From Aspergillus flavus (taxonomy: Eukaryota; Ascomycota; Eurotiomycetes; Eurotiales; Aspergillaceae), in NCBI RefSeq assembly GCF_009017415.1, contig NC_092403.1:1736001-1800000 (forward strand): 64,000 nucleotides of DNA, given 5' to 3'. This document shows, piece after piece, positions 1 through 11,237 of the stretch (positions within the stretch are counted from its first letter, which is position 1; every line of letters starts with the position of its first letter). The position numbers and the translations under genes are program-made. Below the pieces are notes generated by a model. The model saw only the letters and a program-made list of their open reading frames with translations, had not been told where the DNA came from and did not search any database.

Positions 1-713
1 ATATTCCGGGCTTTTCGACTTCTTCTGCATGCGTCGGTCTTGAAAGTAGGAGGCCACGTCTTTGAACTGTAGCTGTTTAGCACGGGAACGTTGCACGACT
101 CGTTGCCACTTACAAATGAAAAAGATAGTGCTGAATGACAACGTCCGCAGTATCTGGTTTTCCCATTTTTCCCCCTAAAACATGCTCGTCCTGGTAGATA
201 CTTGACGTCCTCACTGAGAAGTAAAGAATCCGATGTTATCCGGGGCCCGTAGTCTGACACAGATTCACATGCCGAACTGTCCGGCGTTTGGATCGATCCG
301 GCTTTGGACAATGCACTTTCCAACACCTGCACGCGATGTCGGAGTTCTTGCACTTCCTCGGGGCGTCCTTTGGGCTTGGTAATTCGGTTCGTAGACTGGT
401 GCCTCGAGTCGAAGACGTAGAGCCCACTATGGGCTGGACTGGTGTGATTACTAGACACATTGGCCCGGTTGGAAGCGGTGCGAATCGGTCGAGTCTCCAA
501 CGGCTGGCCTGGCGCGGGTCCGGAGTAAACGCAGAGGTCTGGGGTCTTCGACTTGACGCATTGCGAGCACGGTAATGCTCGGTCACATTTGAGCTTGCGG
601 CGCCTGCACACTGTACAAGAAAGAGCCGGTCGGCGCCGTCGGGGTACTAAAATCGAGTCCGGTGATGTTGACGTTTGTTCGTTATGATTTTCTAATTCGC
701 GATCTTTGTACAT
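1..713 (-). CDS. Zn2Cys6 fungal transcription factor (C-terminus cut by window edge)
   Basis: A nuclear DNA-binding regulator of the Gal4-type binuclear zinc cluster family; the target is unknown. The N-terminus carries the full cluster Cys33-X2-Cys36-X6-Cys43-X5-Cys49-X2-Cys52-X8-Cys61, preceded by a basic patch. A short helical segment near residues 115-135 could dimerise. Exon 1 is 713-114; a 47-nt intron (113-67, GTAAGT donor, CTACAG acceptor) joins SFSF to FKDVASYF, a segment typical of the start of the fungal middle homology region. Exon 2 runs off the window at base 1. The start is the first ATG in this frame ahead of the cluster. It lies just downstream of, and in the same direction as, the ABC exporter gene, so it may regulate it (inference only). 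The activation and most of the middle domain cannot be seen. Confidence 0.85.
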   Translation of the reverse strand, partial: MYKDRELENHNEQTSTSPDSILVPRRRRPALSCTVCRRRKLKCDRALPCSQCVKSKTPDLCVYSGPAPGQPLETRPIRTASNRANVSSNHTSPAHSGLYVFDSRHQSTNRITKPKGRPEEVQELRHRVQVLESALSKAGSIQTPDSSACESVSDYGPRITSDSLLLSEDVKYLPGRACFRGKNGKTRYCGRCHSALSFSFVSGNESCNVPVLNSYSSKTWPPTFKTDACRRSRKARN

Positions 714-1289
714 ATTGGCTGGGGGAGTTCTATCGCCTGAACAACATTTGTTGGTTCTAGCCAGAAGATATTTCAATAATGCGGAGGGATATACGTTAAG
801 ATATTGGCACCTAAAAGAGAGGGAAGTAGTACACGGTGCCAAATCCAACACACATTATCAGATTGATAATAATTATAGTAATCCAGAAGAATCCTTCTTT
901 CCGATGGCCTGATCCTCTATTATGAAGTCACGATCGGAGCAAAATCCACCTTCGGCCTTCCGCTTTGGGCTAAATCCGGAGATAAGCGGCTCGGGGAATC
1001 CTATTAGAGTAATTATCACCGACTTCCGGTTTCTTCCAACTTGAGGCAGTTCAAGATTGATGCCTGACCCAGAACTACAGGACAATCAATACATTATAAT
1101 ATTCCACCTCTCCTACTATTTAGCTCGTTGATGTCTCCCAGTCGATTGTGTATCCATGACAGACCCTATGGCTTCGTAACGAGCTGAGGTCTCAGTATTT
1201 CGACCAGGAGGCTCTAGCCTCTTGCACGGTCTGATATTATGTTTATATACTTCACTGTATCATACATACAGGTAAACTGGTCAAATGCC
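714..1289. other. Intergenic: ABC exporter 3' side and regulator promoter
   Basis: There is no supported gene here. It must hold the 3'UTR of the exporter and the promoter of the Zn2Cys6 regulator, both on the minus strand. The short frames on both strands have no recognisable content. Confidence 0.6.
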
Positions 1290-4200
1290 TTATTTACGCC
1301 CCCAGAAAGGCTTCATCACAGATCGCACATATACAAGAACATACACCATCGAATAGTTGGAGATCACGAATGCCAAGAAAATGCCGAAGTACGGCCAAAT
1401 CTTCGACGAGTCTAGGCCAATGCCAGACAGATACTAAGGTAACATCGTTAGTTTGAGAGTTGTATTGAATCGACCATTATTGTCGTCCACTCAAAGGGAG
1501 AAGTGAAAACAAACACTTACATCATCCCCATAGCTATACTTGCAATATCCGCATCTGCTTGTGTCATCTGGGTTGGAAAGGTAGCCTACGCCGTGCTCTG
1601 CAAGCCACGGCCCTGCATACTCTGCGCACGTCATGTTCGGTGGGCTTTCAAACATGGTCAATTCGCTGCTGTCACAGATGACGGGCATTCCGCGTAGGAC
1701 AGCCGTTAGGACACCCCCGATCCAATAAGTGAAGGGTGTGGCATAGTACATGGTGTACTTCCAGAACACGGGCATGTTCTCGTGGGGCTGAAGGATACCG
1801 TTGAACAGTTCGCACATGATGATGAAGAATGGCATGAGGGTCGCAGCCACCATAGAGTCAGCGCTGTGGTCATCTGTCAGCATGGAACCTACGTTTGATT
1901 ATCCCAGTTGTAAGCATTCTCACCTCAGCGCTGCGATCCATTGACCCCAAGACGTGGCGAACAGGAAGAACAAGAAGAACATCAAGAAACTATATCCGGC
2001 TGCAAATCCCAAAGGAAGTCCAACAATGAAATAATAGAGCACATAGAACACCACGGCGCTGATAATAGCGTACGGGATCTCGGATACGATTTGCGCTGTA
2101 CAGAATGCAACCCATCCATAGACACCGCTAGGACCTTCGCGGGCCTTCCATATATCGCGATTCATGATAAACCGCATAGATATGGCGTTGATGAACTCAG
2201 GTACCAGCATCAGAACCAAGAAGCATGAGAAGGCCTTGGATTGCAGGTCGGTTGAGCTATTCCCAATCTGGAGGTAAGTGAGACCGTTGATCAGAGCGTG
2301 CAGGAACGACGCATAGAGCCGTGAGTAGGGATACTCCGGGCTTCTCCAGTACTGCCGCAAAGTACGTTGGGTCAAAAGGCCCACCTGGCGATAAAGTGGC
2401 GGCTGGGAGATTCCTTTTGCACGTTGGGATACACCGGCCTCAGCTCCTTTACTCCGGATGTCGCATATGTCTTTCTTGACCATATCGGCTTCCGCAGATC
2501 GGTTCCACACGTCAGCCCAGTTGACTTGATGCGTGGTATCTTTTTTCATGCCCCCCACGACAACTTCGATCAAGTAGTCTGCCGCATTGGTCACATTCTC
2601 CGGCTTATGCCCATTCTTGGAGAAATATTCAAAGATCGAACAGCCGGACTCCCCGACTTCCCCAAAGTAATAGGTACTTCCGCCAGGACTGAGAGCCAAG
2701 ACTCGATCAAAATCCTCGAATTGCTGTTGGTTTGCCTGGTGAATGGTACAAAGGATAGCCAGTCCCTGGTCTGCCAACCGTCTCAACAAAGCAACAATGC
2801 TAGAAGCGCCCTGGCTATCAAGTCCACTTGTCGGCTCATCCAGGAAGAGTAGCAACTCAGGCCTCGCACAAAGCTCTACTCCAATAGTGACACGCTTCTT
2901 CTTTTCGATATCTAAGGATCCGATGAGGGCGTTCTGTAACTCGATCAAGTCAAGCGTCTCAATGACTGTGTTTACGTACGCGAGCTTTTCTTTATCTGGC
3001 ACCCCCGGGTTCTGGCGCAGCAGCGCTGAAAATTCAAGCGCCTCGCGAACAGTGCTGCTCTCATCGTGAATATCCATTTGCTGGCAGTATCCGATCTGAC
3101 GGTTAAATGACTCATCAACAGCATGTCCGTCGACGTACATTGTGCCCGTCAATTTTCCAGAATTTGGCCGCTGAGTCAGGGCAGTCAATACTGTAGTCGT
3201 CAGCAAGGGAACATGAAAGGGAATAAACAGAGCCTTACGCGTTGATTTTCCCGCTCCAGAGGCACCAACTAGAGCCGTCAGGGTTCCAGGCTTGCAGTAG
3301 CCACTGACTCCATTCAGCAGCTTTCGTGTCTCCTTCCCAACTTGGACAAACAGCTCCAAATTGTCCCAAGTAAATGTGGACATGGATCCGGTTATGGCTT
3401 GGCCAGACCTTTCAAAATTGTTTGCTGAATCAGGCATGGTTACATCGCGGTGGACAGGGTTGCTTTCTTCATCCAGTCCTTGCCTGTGGCTTCGTCTTGA
3501 ATTTCTCCGCGACTTCTTATACTCTATGGGGCCCGCACTGTCCGGCTCCCATTCCATGATTTCACTTAACCAGCAAGTGCAGACAATGTAGACCACGGTG
3601 AAGAGACACAGTATTCCAAAATTGCGCCAGACATGACCAAAAGAAAAGCCGTATTGGGCTGCTAAGTAATCGTCGCCGTTCACGACAGTCGTTCCGATCT
3701 GGCTTCCCGCATAGCCGCACGTCTGATATGCAATATTGGTGTAGTTGGCACCCGAAGGGACAATAGATTCTGGTGAGCAAGTGAAATTGGCATTGTGAAA
3801 TTCTGCTGCCATCATCGCTTCGTAAGTATAAAGAGCTGGAGTAGTATACTAAAGAGTGGGATGAGCATCGAGCACAACATGGGATCCTTCCAGAAATCTT
3901 ACCGCTATCCAGCCAACCCAAGGGACGTCTTTGATCATCCTGTCGACTGAGAGGACATAACCACCAAAGACTATGCAGAACAGTACAGATACGCCACAGT
4001 ACCGCAAAGCAACTTCAAAATTAGAAGATGCAGCGGCGAACAATCGGAACTGAGCCGTTAAACAGATGGTACATAGATAGATGAATAAGAAATCAATCCA
4101 AAAAGCCCCGGCCTGGTGAAACAGTCAGTGAGAGTCTTCATGCTAGATACAAAAGATCAACCTACATCAGACTTTAAGCCAGACAAGAAGTAAACCACGA

Positions 4201-6025
4201 TCAAATACAGAAACGTGATCACTGCCGCTATGAGAAAATCCGTAATGACTCTGGCCAAACATACAGCACTGGGTCGAACAAACGCAAACTTCTTTTGACG
4301 ACTGAGAATATCCCGCCCTTGCATTGCCTCTTCCAATTCGGACATCTGGAGCCACGCGAGCAGAATGGAGGAGTAAAAAATGACGCCTCCCCGAGAGTAC
4401 ATCCCTGCAGTAGTCTGCGGTTGATTATAGAACATGGAACCGACCAGCAACCCGTAGACAACAGACGATATGATCTTGATATACAATGGAGACATATGCC
4501 CCCGGATCTGCCACAGCTGTCGCTTTGCACAAAGCACCACCTGTCGGAACACGGAGATCGTATACGGGGATTTAGGAGACACAAAACGGGACTTGTCTGT
4601 CTGTATGGCCTTCTTGAAGTCTTCCAGACTTCCATCGTCCGAATCGATCTGCGAGCACCGGACACTTTTTCCGCCAAGACGTTGATCCTCATAGTGCTGT
4701 ACATCATATTGGACCTTCTGATAGGCTGAGCTTTTGCGGAATGCTTCCTCCAGCTCAATGGGTCCCTTGGGGGCTCGGTGCTCCCAGCCTGGTCGGAATC
4801 TGCGTCTCTCGGGCACTGTGATGCTCGTTAAGAAGTCCGAGATTGTCTGCATCTCAGCGCACTCGTAACCCAAGTCTTCAAAGTAACGCTTTGCTTCCCG
4901 AGCTGGGCCTTGATAAAGCATGCGCCCTTCGTCAATCAGAAGAACCTTGTCAACCAGGTCGTATATGGCGTCTGATGCTTGATACAGTGTCATTAGCGTG
5001 GCTTTGCCACAAGTATCAGTCATGATTCGGAGACTACGAGCATAGTCCAAAGCGGATGAGGCGTCAAGTCCCCTGGTGGAATTATCCCAACATGAAACAG
5101 AAGAATCCGTTGCGAGGGACTCAATAATTGAAATACGCTTGCGTTCTCCGCCAGAAACACCCCGAATGTATTCGTTACCGACCAATGTATTCATCGTGTG
5201 GGACATACCAAAAACGCGACCGTAGATCTCAAGGTATCGAGGAATCCGGTCTTGGTATCTCTGGGGTGTCTTACTCTGGAGTGCAAATTCCAGCGTCTGT
5301 TGCACTGTGAGTGTAGGGAAATGTACATCGTCCTCTGGGACATAGGCCACTTGGCCACGATAGTGCTTCTTAACCTCTTCTAGGCTGAGACCAGAGTAGT
5401 CCAAAGACCCTGTCACTCCGAGAAACGAAGAGTGATGGCCGGCAATTGTTCGGAGAAATGTCGAGCAACCAGCTCCTGGTCGTCCCAGCACCCTGTCGGG
5501 TCATAAGTCTGGACACATCTTACTCGGTACATTGTTATACAGATGTAGGTGTACTTACAGCATGATCTCACCACTTCGAACGGCGCCTGAGAAATCGCGA
5601 ATCAACGGACGTCCGCTCTGTGGTTCCTTCCTCGAAAGCCAGGGCTGAATAGTCCACTCATAGACATCTTGGAATGTCAATGTGCGCCACAGTGCCGTTC
5701 CCAAGGTCTTGACATCAGTGTGCTCCTCCCCATCGCCCCATGTTGACAGTGATTGAAAGCAAACTCCAAGATTGGACTTTTTCCGGCCAGCTTGCAACTC
5801 TGCTTCTAAAAATTTGTCAAAGGAAGAGTGCGGCTCAGGATAACCTTGTTTGGAGTTGTGATGGCTAATCTCAGTCAAGGTCCGACGGATCTCCGCAATG
5901 GCATCTTCATCGTCGTGAGACAAGAACACCCGAGGCGAGGACACACTATCCGATGGACTCTCAGCTTCATGATTGGCAGCAAGGGAGGTGCTCCCAGGTG
6001 GGTGAGCGTGGAGATGGGCCGGCAT
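1290..6025 (-). CDS. PDR-type ABC multidrug exporter, full length (1455 aa)
   Basis: A plasma-membrane pleiotropic drug resistance (ABCG) exporter with two repeats of nucleotide-binding then membrane domain. Seven exons: 6025-5559, 5492-4166, 4112-3903, 3848-3239, 3190-1924, 1863-1521, 1433-1290 (4368 nt, 1455 aa). NBD1 has the fungal PDR degenerate P-loop GRPGAGCST near residues 159-167 and a canonical VSGGERKR signature near 268. NBD2 has the canonical P-loop GASGAGKST ending at residue 871, a degenerate signature and Walker B LLLFLDEPTSGLD. The last exon ends in a conserved-looking membrane segment and the tail MKPFWGRK. Intron 4 (3238-3191, 48 nt) splits the NBD2 P-loop and has no in-frame stop. 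The acceptor of intron 5 is placed at CACAG before 1863 because the nearer TAG breaks the frame. Length and motif asymmetry match Pdr5/AtrB-like proteins. Substrate unknown; no sign of decay. Confidence 0.95.
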
Positions 6026-8722
6026 GGTGAATCCACGGCCTATCTTAAGCCTGGTACCTCGCGAGAAACGCCTGATATAGGGTGATCAACTTGATGTATC
6101 CTCAAGCATCGCACACAAAGACAGTTTTATATATCAGTCGGTGTGGCTAGACTGCAAGCAGCACCAATTTACAGGTCTCGTGTGCTAGATGAAAGAGGAA
6201 GCCAAGCTTCATGCCCCATGGCCATTGGACGTCATATAAGCCAATTCTTTTACCCCGGAGTAGTTTTTGTAAGCACAATGGTGCAAAGAGATTCGACAAT
6301 CGTCTCTCCAGGGGCCCACCATTTTAGGTGTCTCAAAAAGAAAATTACTCGCATCGTATGGCTATATAAGGGCTGATTGGCCAGTAAGGCCGGAGAAGGC
6401 AATGGAATAAAGGGTATTTTCCGAGTAGGGCAGTTCGCTGGAGATGAATCATGGGTGCCAATGCCGGCTGGGAACCTGGTTTTATCCTACTAGCGTTCCA
6501 GACTTCTCTGTCTTCATAGGTTCATTGGCAGCGAAAAGGGCAGCCAAGATGCAGCGATCCACTTTTTCCATCTTGTAACAGTACAGAGCGAAAAGGGTCC
6601 GTGATCATACTGCGTATATTGAGCCCCACCTCTCCACTGCCTTCTAAGTGAGTGGTAGTATTTAATACCTAGTATGCTATACCCCGAGATCAACGTTCAA
6701 GATGGTCTAGTAGGACTGGTTAGGTAGAACTTCAGTTACTATTGCTGTAGATGTCCAGATACCATCTCGTAGTGGTCGTGGTAATACCTAGGGCTACGTA
6801 TGTACAGAGTAGGGTCAGCGCGTTCTCCAATAGGATCCTCCCACCCAATTGGTGCTTTTTCCCCTTCGCTTTTTTACCTGAACGGGATTGGTGGGCTACC
6901 AATCTTTACCCTTTACGGCAAATCTTTCGCCAAGATGGATCCCAGTCCGAATTCTTCTTTTCTTCTACGGAGTACAGCCGAAAATTAATCAGGAGAAAAA
7001 TACATTACAATAAAATAAGATAAGATAGAAGAGAAGAAAGAACAAAAGTAGTCGATGTCATAATTGCCTTGCGTCAGTGATCATTTATACATATTAAACA
7101 GCTCTAACCCTGTATAGATGCCAGATACATAGCCAATAGCTGTGCTATGCATAGATTAACTATCATAATATCCAGACAACCACCGACTTGTGGTAAATAT
7201 ACTGATACAACATGGCCAAAGAGTTTAAAATACTTCTCTAGTTTTACATATTACGGTTTATTACATATCATATTCGTACTGTTTTCCCTTTTCATCATTT
7301 ATTACTCTTATAATTTCTAGATTGGTGGTTACTACTGTAGTTGTTTATTATCAGTCAAAAGAAGGGCTACTTGTCCCTACCCTACAGAATACTTAGAACA
7401 TCCATTTCCCTTTCCAGGCGTTATGAAGCGCGATAAAGAGCAGCGGTCAATGGAACTGGGCTTTTCTGAATAGCTATCTATACAATGATTAACCCCAACA
7501 GCCTTCCCTACTAGACAGATCTTATGTCTCGTTGCTTTAAACTTGTCCATGTCCATCAATTTTTGACCCCATAATTTGTACATATAATGATCATCTCTTG
7601 CGTGTCAGTTTCCTCTCACGAGTCACAAATTCAGCTAGTCTTGATTTTGAAAAAAAGAGCAAGGATCGAGACAAAGAAGAAAGTAGTCCTTGGATGATGA
7701 TGGTGGATAATCATTCAGTAGATGCTTGAGTTAGTGCCGTCCAAGAAATCCAGACTTGCTTTACCAATCCTAGGCCCATGGCTCATATCTTATCGGTCAG
7801 TCCACTATACAGGAATACATATTGGAAAACACAAACTAAGAATCCTGGCACAGACTTGTATTAACAGTTGCCCAGCAAAAGCGAACCAAAGTCTATGTCT
7901 CAGTGTGTTATCAATATGTAGGACCCAGACTATAGTATCCGTCAAATAATTTCACCATAAAACTGCCAGAATCCTTAGAGATTTGTAGTCTCCATAGAGC
8001 CACGGAGTAAGGTTTTGGTAACCTTGGTTTTATGAATCACGTTGAAGGAGGCGCAATCTATGAGTTACTTGAATTATAGACCCTAGACGCATGGATCTGA
8101 CTCAAGGATAGGTTCACGGCACAGCCAGATATGAGATGAGCTAATAGCCACCTTCTCAACCAGTGAACAATCAGTTTATACTTATAAATTAACAATGATC
8201 ACTGTATATCTCAGTTACTACGTTCGCTTCATTGCCATAGAGATCTATCGGTCGAAATGAAACAGAACTGAAAGCTGTTAAATACACTTCTCCAGGTAGC
8301 ACGCTATATACATATAATCCCCCACAGCTTCATAAGTCATAATCATCCCTCATTTAGCTTACTAGGGTCTCCGGGTCACGAATACGGGGTGGAACCTTGG
8401 CTCAAAAAAAGCCACCCTATACAAGCGTTCTAAGTTTTGGATTATCCTTAACGCGCTTATGTTTGTATGCTCCATATGACGGAACAGCTCTATTTTTTAA
8501 AATTTACTAAAACACAAACGATAGGCCATGATTCTTCTTGATACTAAGAGTTCGGCGGCAACCAAAGGTTGTGCAGCGGACTATTAGGAACTGGGTTCTC
8601 CGTTTAAGCCGAGAGATCAGTACCTAAAAGCGCCACAAGCACATTCTAAGGATGGAATGATATAAAGAGGCAGTGTTCTTTGCCTAACTTCACCAGGAGG
8701 ATAGAGCAGCGCCAGTCTACTA
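6026..8722. other. 2.7 kb gene-free stretch, AT-rich in part
   Basis: The left end must hold the exporter promoter. I see no ORF with recognisable protein content, no tRNA-like B box, no terminal inverted repeats and no coding remnant of a transposon. Bases about 7000-7350 and 8150-8350 are clearly AT-rich. One TACGGAGTA copy lies at 6966-6974. A decayed repeat is possible but cannot be shown without a repeat library. Confidence 0.5.
6966..6974. repeat. TACGGAGTA dispersed 9-mer (first of seven copies)
   Basis: Exact copies on either strand were seen at 6966-6974, 17301-17309, 17893-17901, 27838-27846, 49655-49663, 49920-49928 and 53759-53767, all outside coding exons. About 0.5 would be expected by chance at even base composition. 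One-base variants TACTCCATA occur around 53542 and 53861. Function unknown. Confidence 0.7.
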
Positions 8723-10036
8723 ATGACTATGCAACCTCAAGTCACTGTACCCCTGTATGCTGCAGTGCTAGGGCTCTGTAAGTCCAGTCACTACCCTTTC
8801 TTCCATGACCCCAAGTCCATGGCGTTTCACTCGTCTGTATAGCCTTATTCAAGCAATGCGCATGTATTGACCAAAGGTAACTGAACAGTTTGCACTGCCT
8901 TGAGCCAACGACCTGTGACCTTTTCTCCTTTTGACCTCGATGGAGTATTCTTCAGTGTCGCCTGTCCTACCATCACCGCCTCCTCTGGATCCGGTCTCAT
9001 TTTCTTTCAGATCAAGGCCCCAAGTACCCTACAGTGGGTCGGTCTAGGCCAAGGATCGCAGATGGCCAGGGCTAATATGTTCATCCTCTATTCGGCTTCC
9101 TCTAGTAATGTGACGCTATCCCCTCGCTCCGGGAAAGGTCATTTCCAGCCAGTGCCTAATCTGGACTCTCGGGTTTCTCTTCTGGATGGTAGCGGTATCC
9201 AAGACGGTATGATGACGGCCAATGTGCTCTGCGAGAACTGCAATGACTGGCAGGGCGGGTCTATGGACCCGAAGAGTTCATCGACACAATGGTATTATAC
9301 TTATAGGGAGGGTTCGCCGATAAATTCTGATAATGTCACTGAGTTTATCCAGAAGCATGATGGGCATGGAGGTGCAAGCGCCGATTTGTCTCACGCAGAG
9401 ACAGTCTCTACTAATCCGTTTTTAACATACAGCCCAGCCACGGACTCAAGCTATACTACCACTTCCACAGACGGCACTAGGGTTCCTGACATGCCCATCG
9501 CACATGGGCTCATGATAGCTATTTCGTTTATCCTACTCTTTCCATCACTTGCCCTGGTTGTCCTACTTCCCTACGCGATCTCCATCCCCAAAGTTCATGC
9601 ACCCCTTCAGATCCTCACACTTGCCCTCGCCATTTCTGGAATGGATGTAGGTCTTCAACTTGCTGTTGAAAAGAACCTGATGATGAACTCGCACCCTATC
9701 ATTGGTATTATCGTCGTGGTGCTCCTTACTCTCTTCCAACCGGCAGTGGGGTTTTTCCAGCACCGTCACCTTCGCCGTGATGGCGGCAAGAGTGTCTTTG
9801 CTTACGCACATCGCTGGCTGGGCCGTTCGATGATCATTCTTGGTACTATCAATGGAGGTCTTGGTTTCCACTTAGCGGGCATAGACAATCCCGGTGCTCC
9901 TCAAAGTGCGATGATTGCATATTCAATCATTGCAGGAGTGGTGGGGTTGGCATATCTTGGGGTACATCTTCTGGTGGGGATGCAAGGAAGATCTCATCGA
10001 CAAGAGCGGAAGCGCGAATCTACTACCTCCAGGTAG
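8723..10036 (+). CDS. Secreted DOMON plus cytochrome b561 membrane haemoprotein (400 aa)
   Basis: A predicted membrane-anchored redox protein. An extracellular DOMON/CDH-type cytochrome domain (about residues 25-190) is followed by a five-helix b561-type core (about 210-385) that would carry electrons across the membrane, for example to ferric iron or extracellular oxidases. Exon 1 (8723-8777, 55 nt) encodes only a signal peptide; intron 8778-8888; exon 2 8889-10036. This adds a hydrophobic leader ending near LFCTALS, which the single-ORF reading lacks. A second in-frame ATG lies at 8729. The four helix-associated histidines expected of b561 haem ligands are visible in AHGLM, KVHAP, SHPII and AHRWLG. 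The linker between domains is Ser/Thr-rich. The C-terminus is short, basic and cytosolic. No flavin or dehydrogenase domain is attached. Confidence 0.88.
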
Positions 10037-10295
10037 GTAGCAGGTAATGGGACTCCAATAGGAAGGATATCATTAATAAGGGGAATAATAACATGGCTTG
10101 AGATTGTTGAGGGGGAAAAAGTATGGTGGTAGTATCTAGAGATGCTAGCATAGTGCTTCCTAGGGGGGCGAGGTTGCTTTAATGCCGTTCACAAGAAAAT
10201 ATACTACTTTTGATATCATTGAAATACGAGAAGCGGCCAATCTTTTATTATTGAAGCCCTAATTACACGTCCTCCGGTAGGGTGGACTTCTATAT

Positions 10296-10928
10296 ATGTA
10301 CGCTATGCCCATTTTAGTCATCCGCTGGCTCCACTGCACTGAAATCACGGGTAGATTTACTTTGCTAAGTACAAAAGGTACATACCAACAACATCAGGAA
10401 TCTGCAGGGGGCCCCGATTACCTTACTAGCCACGATGATACTGCCGTGTTCCCTCCGAGACCCTTAACACTTGAATCAGGAGGAAGAAAAGCAGATTTAA
10501 CAATGCTATACAACGCCCTCATCCGCACCCACCACATTACCTCCCGCAAGAAGGTTGCTGCGCTGAAACAAGCTGCATCCGCCCACAATTGCTTTGCACT
10601 CCTTCGCTCTGGTGGAATTCCTGGAATCATGTATGTTGAATCGAAAGAGAAGGAGGCTGTCGAGGCATGGGTGAGCGTGGTGCGGAATCTGAGGTATAAG
10701 GATTTCCAGCTTGTGGCTAGGCCTGGACTTCTTGAGAAAGACCATCAAATTGGGAATGCGAATGAGAAGCAGTGGGATGGTAAAAAAAGTAATGGACGGC
10801 AAGAGCAAGGGGGTAGAGATTCTGTCGCTGGCCTAGAAGAGGTCGAGACAGTCAAGGAGTTTGGAAGTATAATGGAAGACCGCGGTGTTTGGAGATGGTG
10901 GAGGAAGGGGATGGGATATGTGAATTGA
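10296..10928 (+). CDS. Small protein with DUF1115 (RWDD2/Prp3 C-terminal-like) domain
   Basis: Residues from about 70 on resemble the C-terminal DUF1115 domain of RWDD2-type proteins: a HHI-TSRKK segment, then GGIPGIMYVES and a RNLRYKDFQLVARP strand, matching the usual order HHI, PGxxxVEG, RxLxW. The N-terminal RWD domain that usually comes first is not visible. The start is uncertain: the long frame begins at 10296, but domain-like sequence starts only after the internal ATG at 10504, which would give 141 aa. The C-terminus is low-complexity and polar, ending in a WRWWRKGMGY-like aromatic tail. In Prp3 this fold contacts spliceosomal RNA/protein; here the role is unknown. It sits alone between the DOMON-b561 gene and the DUF1996 gene. 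Confidence 0.6.
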   Translation: MYAMPILVIRWLHCTEITGRFTLLSTKGTYQQHQESAGGPDYLTSHDDTAVFPPRPLTLESGGRKADLTMLYNALIRTHHITSRKKVAALKQAASAHNCFALLRSGGIPGIMYVESKEKEAVEAWVSVVRNLRYKDFQLVARPGLLEKDHQIGNANEKQWDGKKSNGRQEQGGRDSVAGLEEVETVKEFGSIMEDRGVWRWWRKGMGYVN

Positions 10929-11237
10929 TTGGCGAGTTACGCTGCGCCATTGGGAGCTAAAACTCATGAATAGTCTACAGCACATATTTTGCAGAGCTCT
11001 TGCGAGTGGTGTGGCCTGAATTGAAACAATCTACTTCTTTTCATATAGCCCAGGGACGCCCGAAGAGCGATCGCAACGCAGGCAAGGCTTGTGGGTACAT
11101 ACGGCCAGTCATGCTGTCCAATATGGATCTTCAGAATGTGTTACTGCATTGTTAATCAAGATCTCCTGTTTGGAAGTGTGCAATGGTCTTGAAGCTATTT
11201 GCAGAAGGTGAAGCAGAGAACTCAATGTCACCTCGGT
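10929..11237. other. Convergent 3' intergenic region
   Basis: About 310 bp between the 3' ends of the DUF1115-like and DUF1996 genes. I see nothing beyond presumed 3'UTRs. Confidence 0.5.

Noticed and set aside
6026..8722. Decayed transposon in the AT-rich stretch
   Set aside because: No terminal repeats, target duplication or transposase remnants could be seen by eye.
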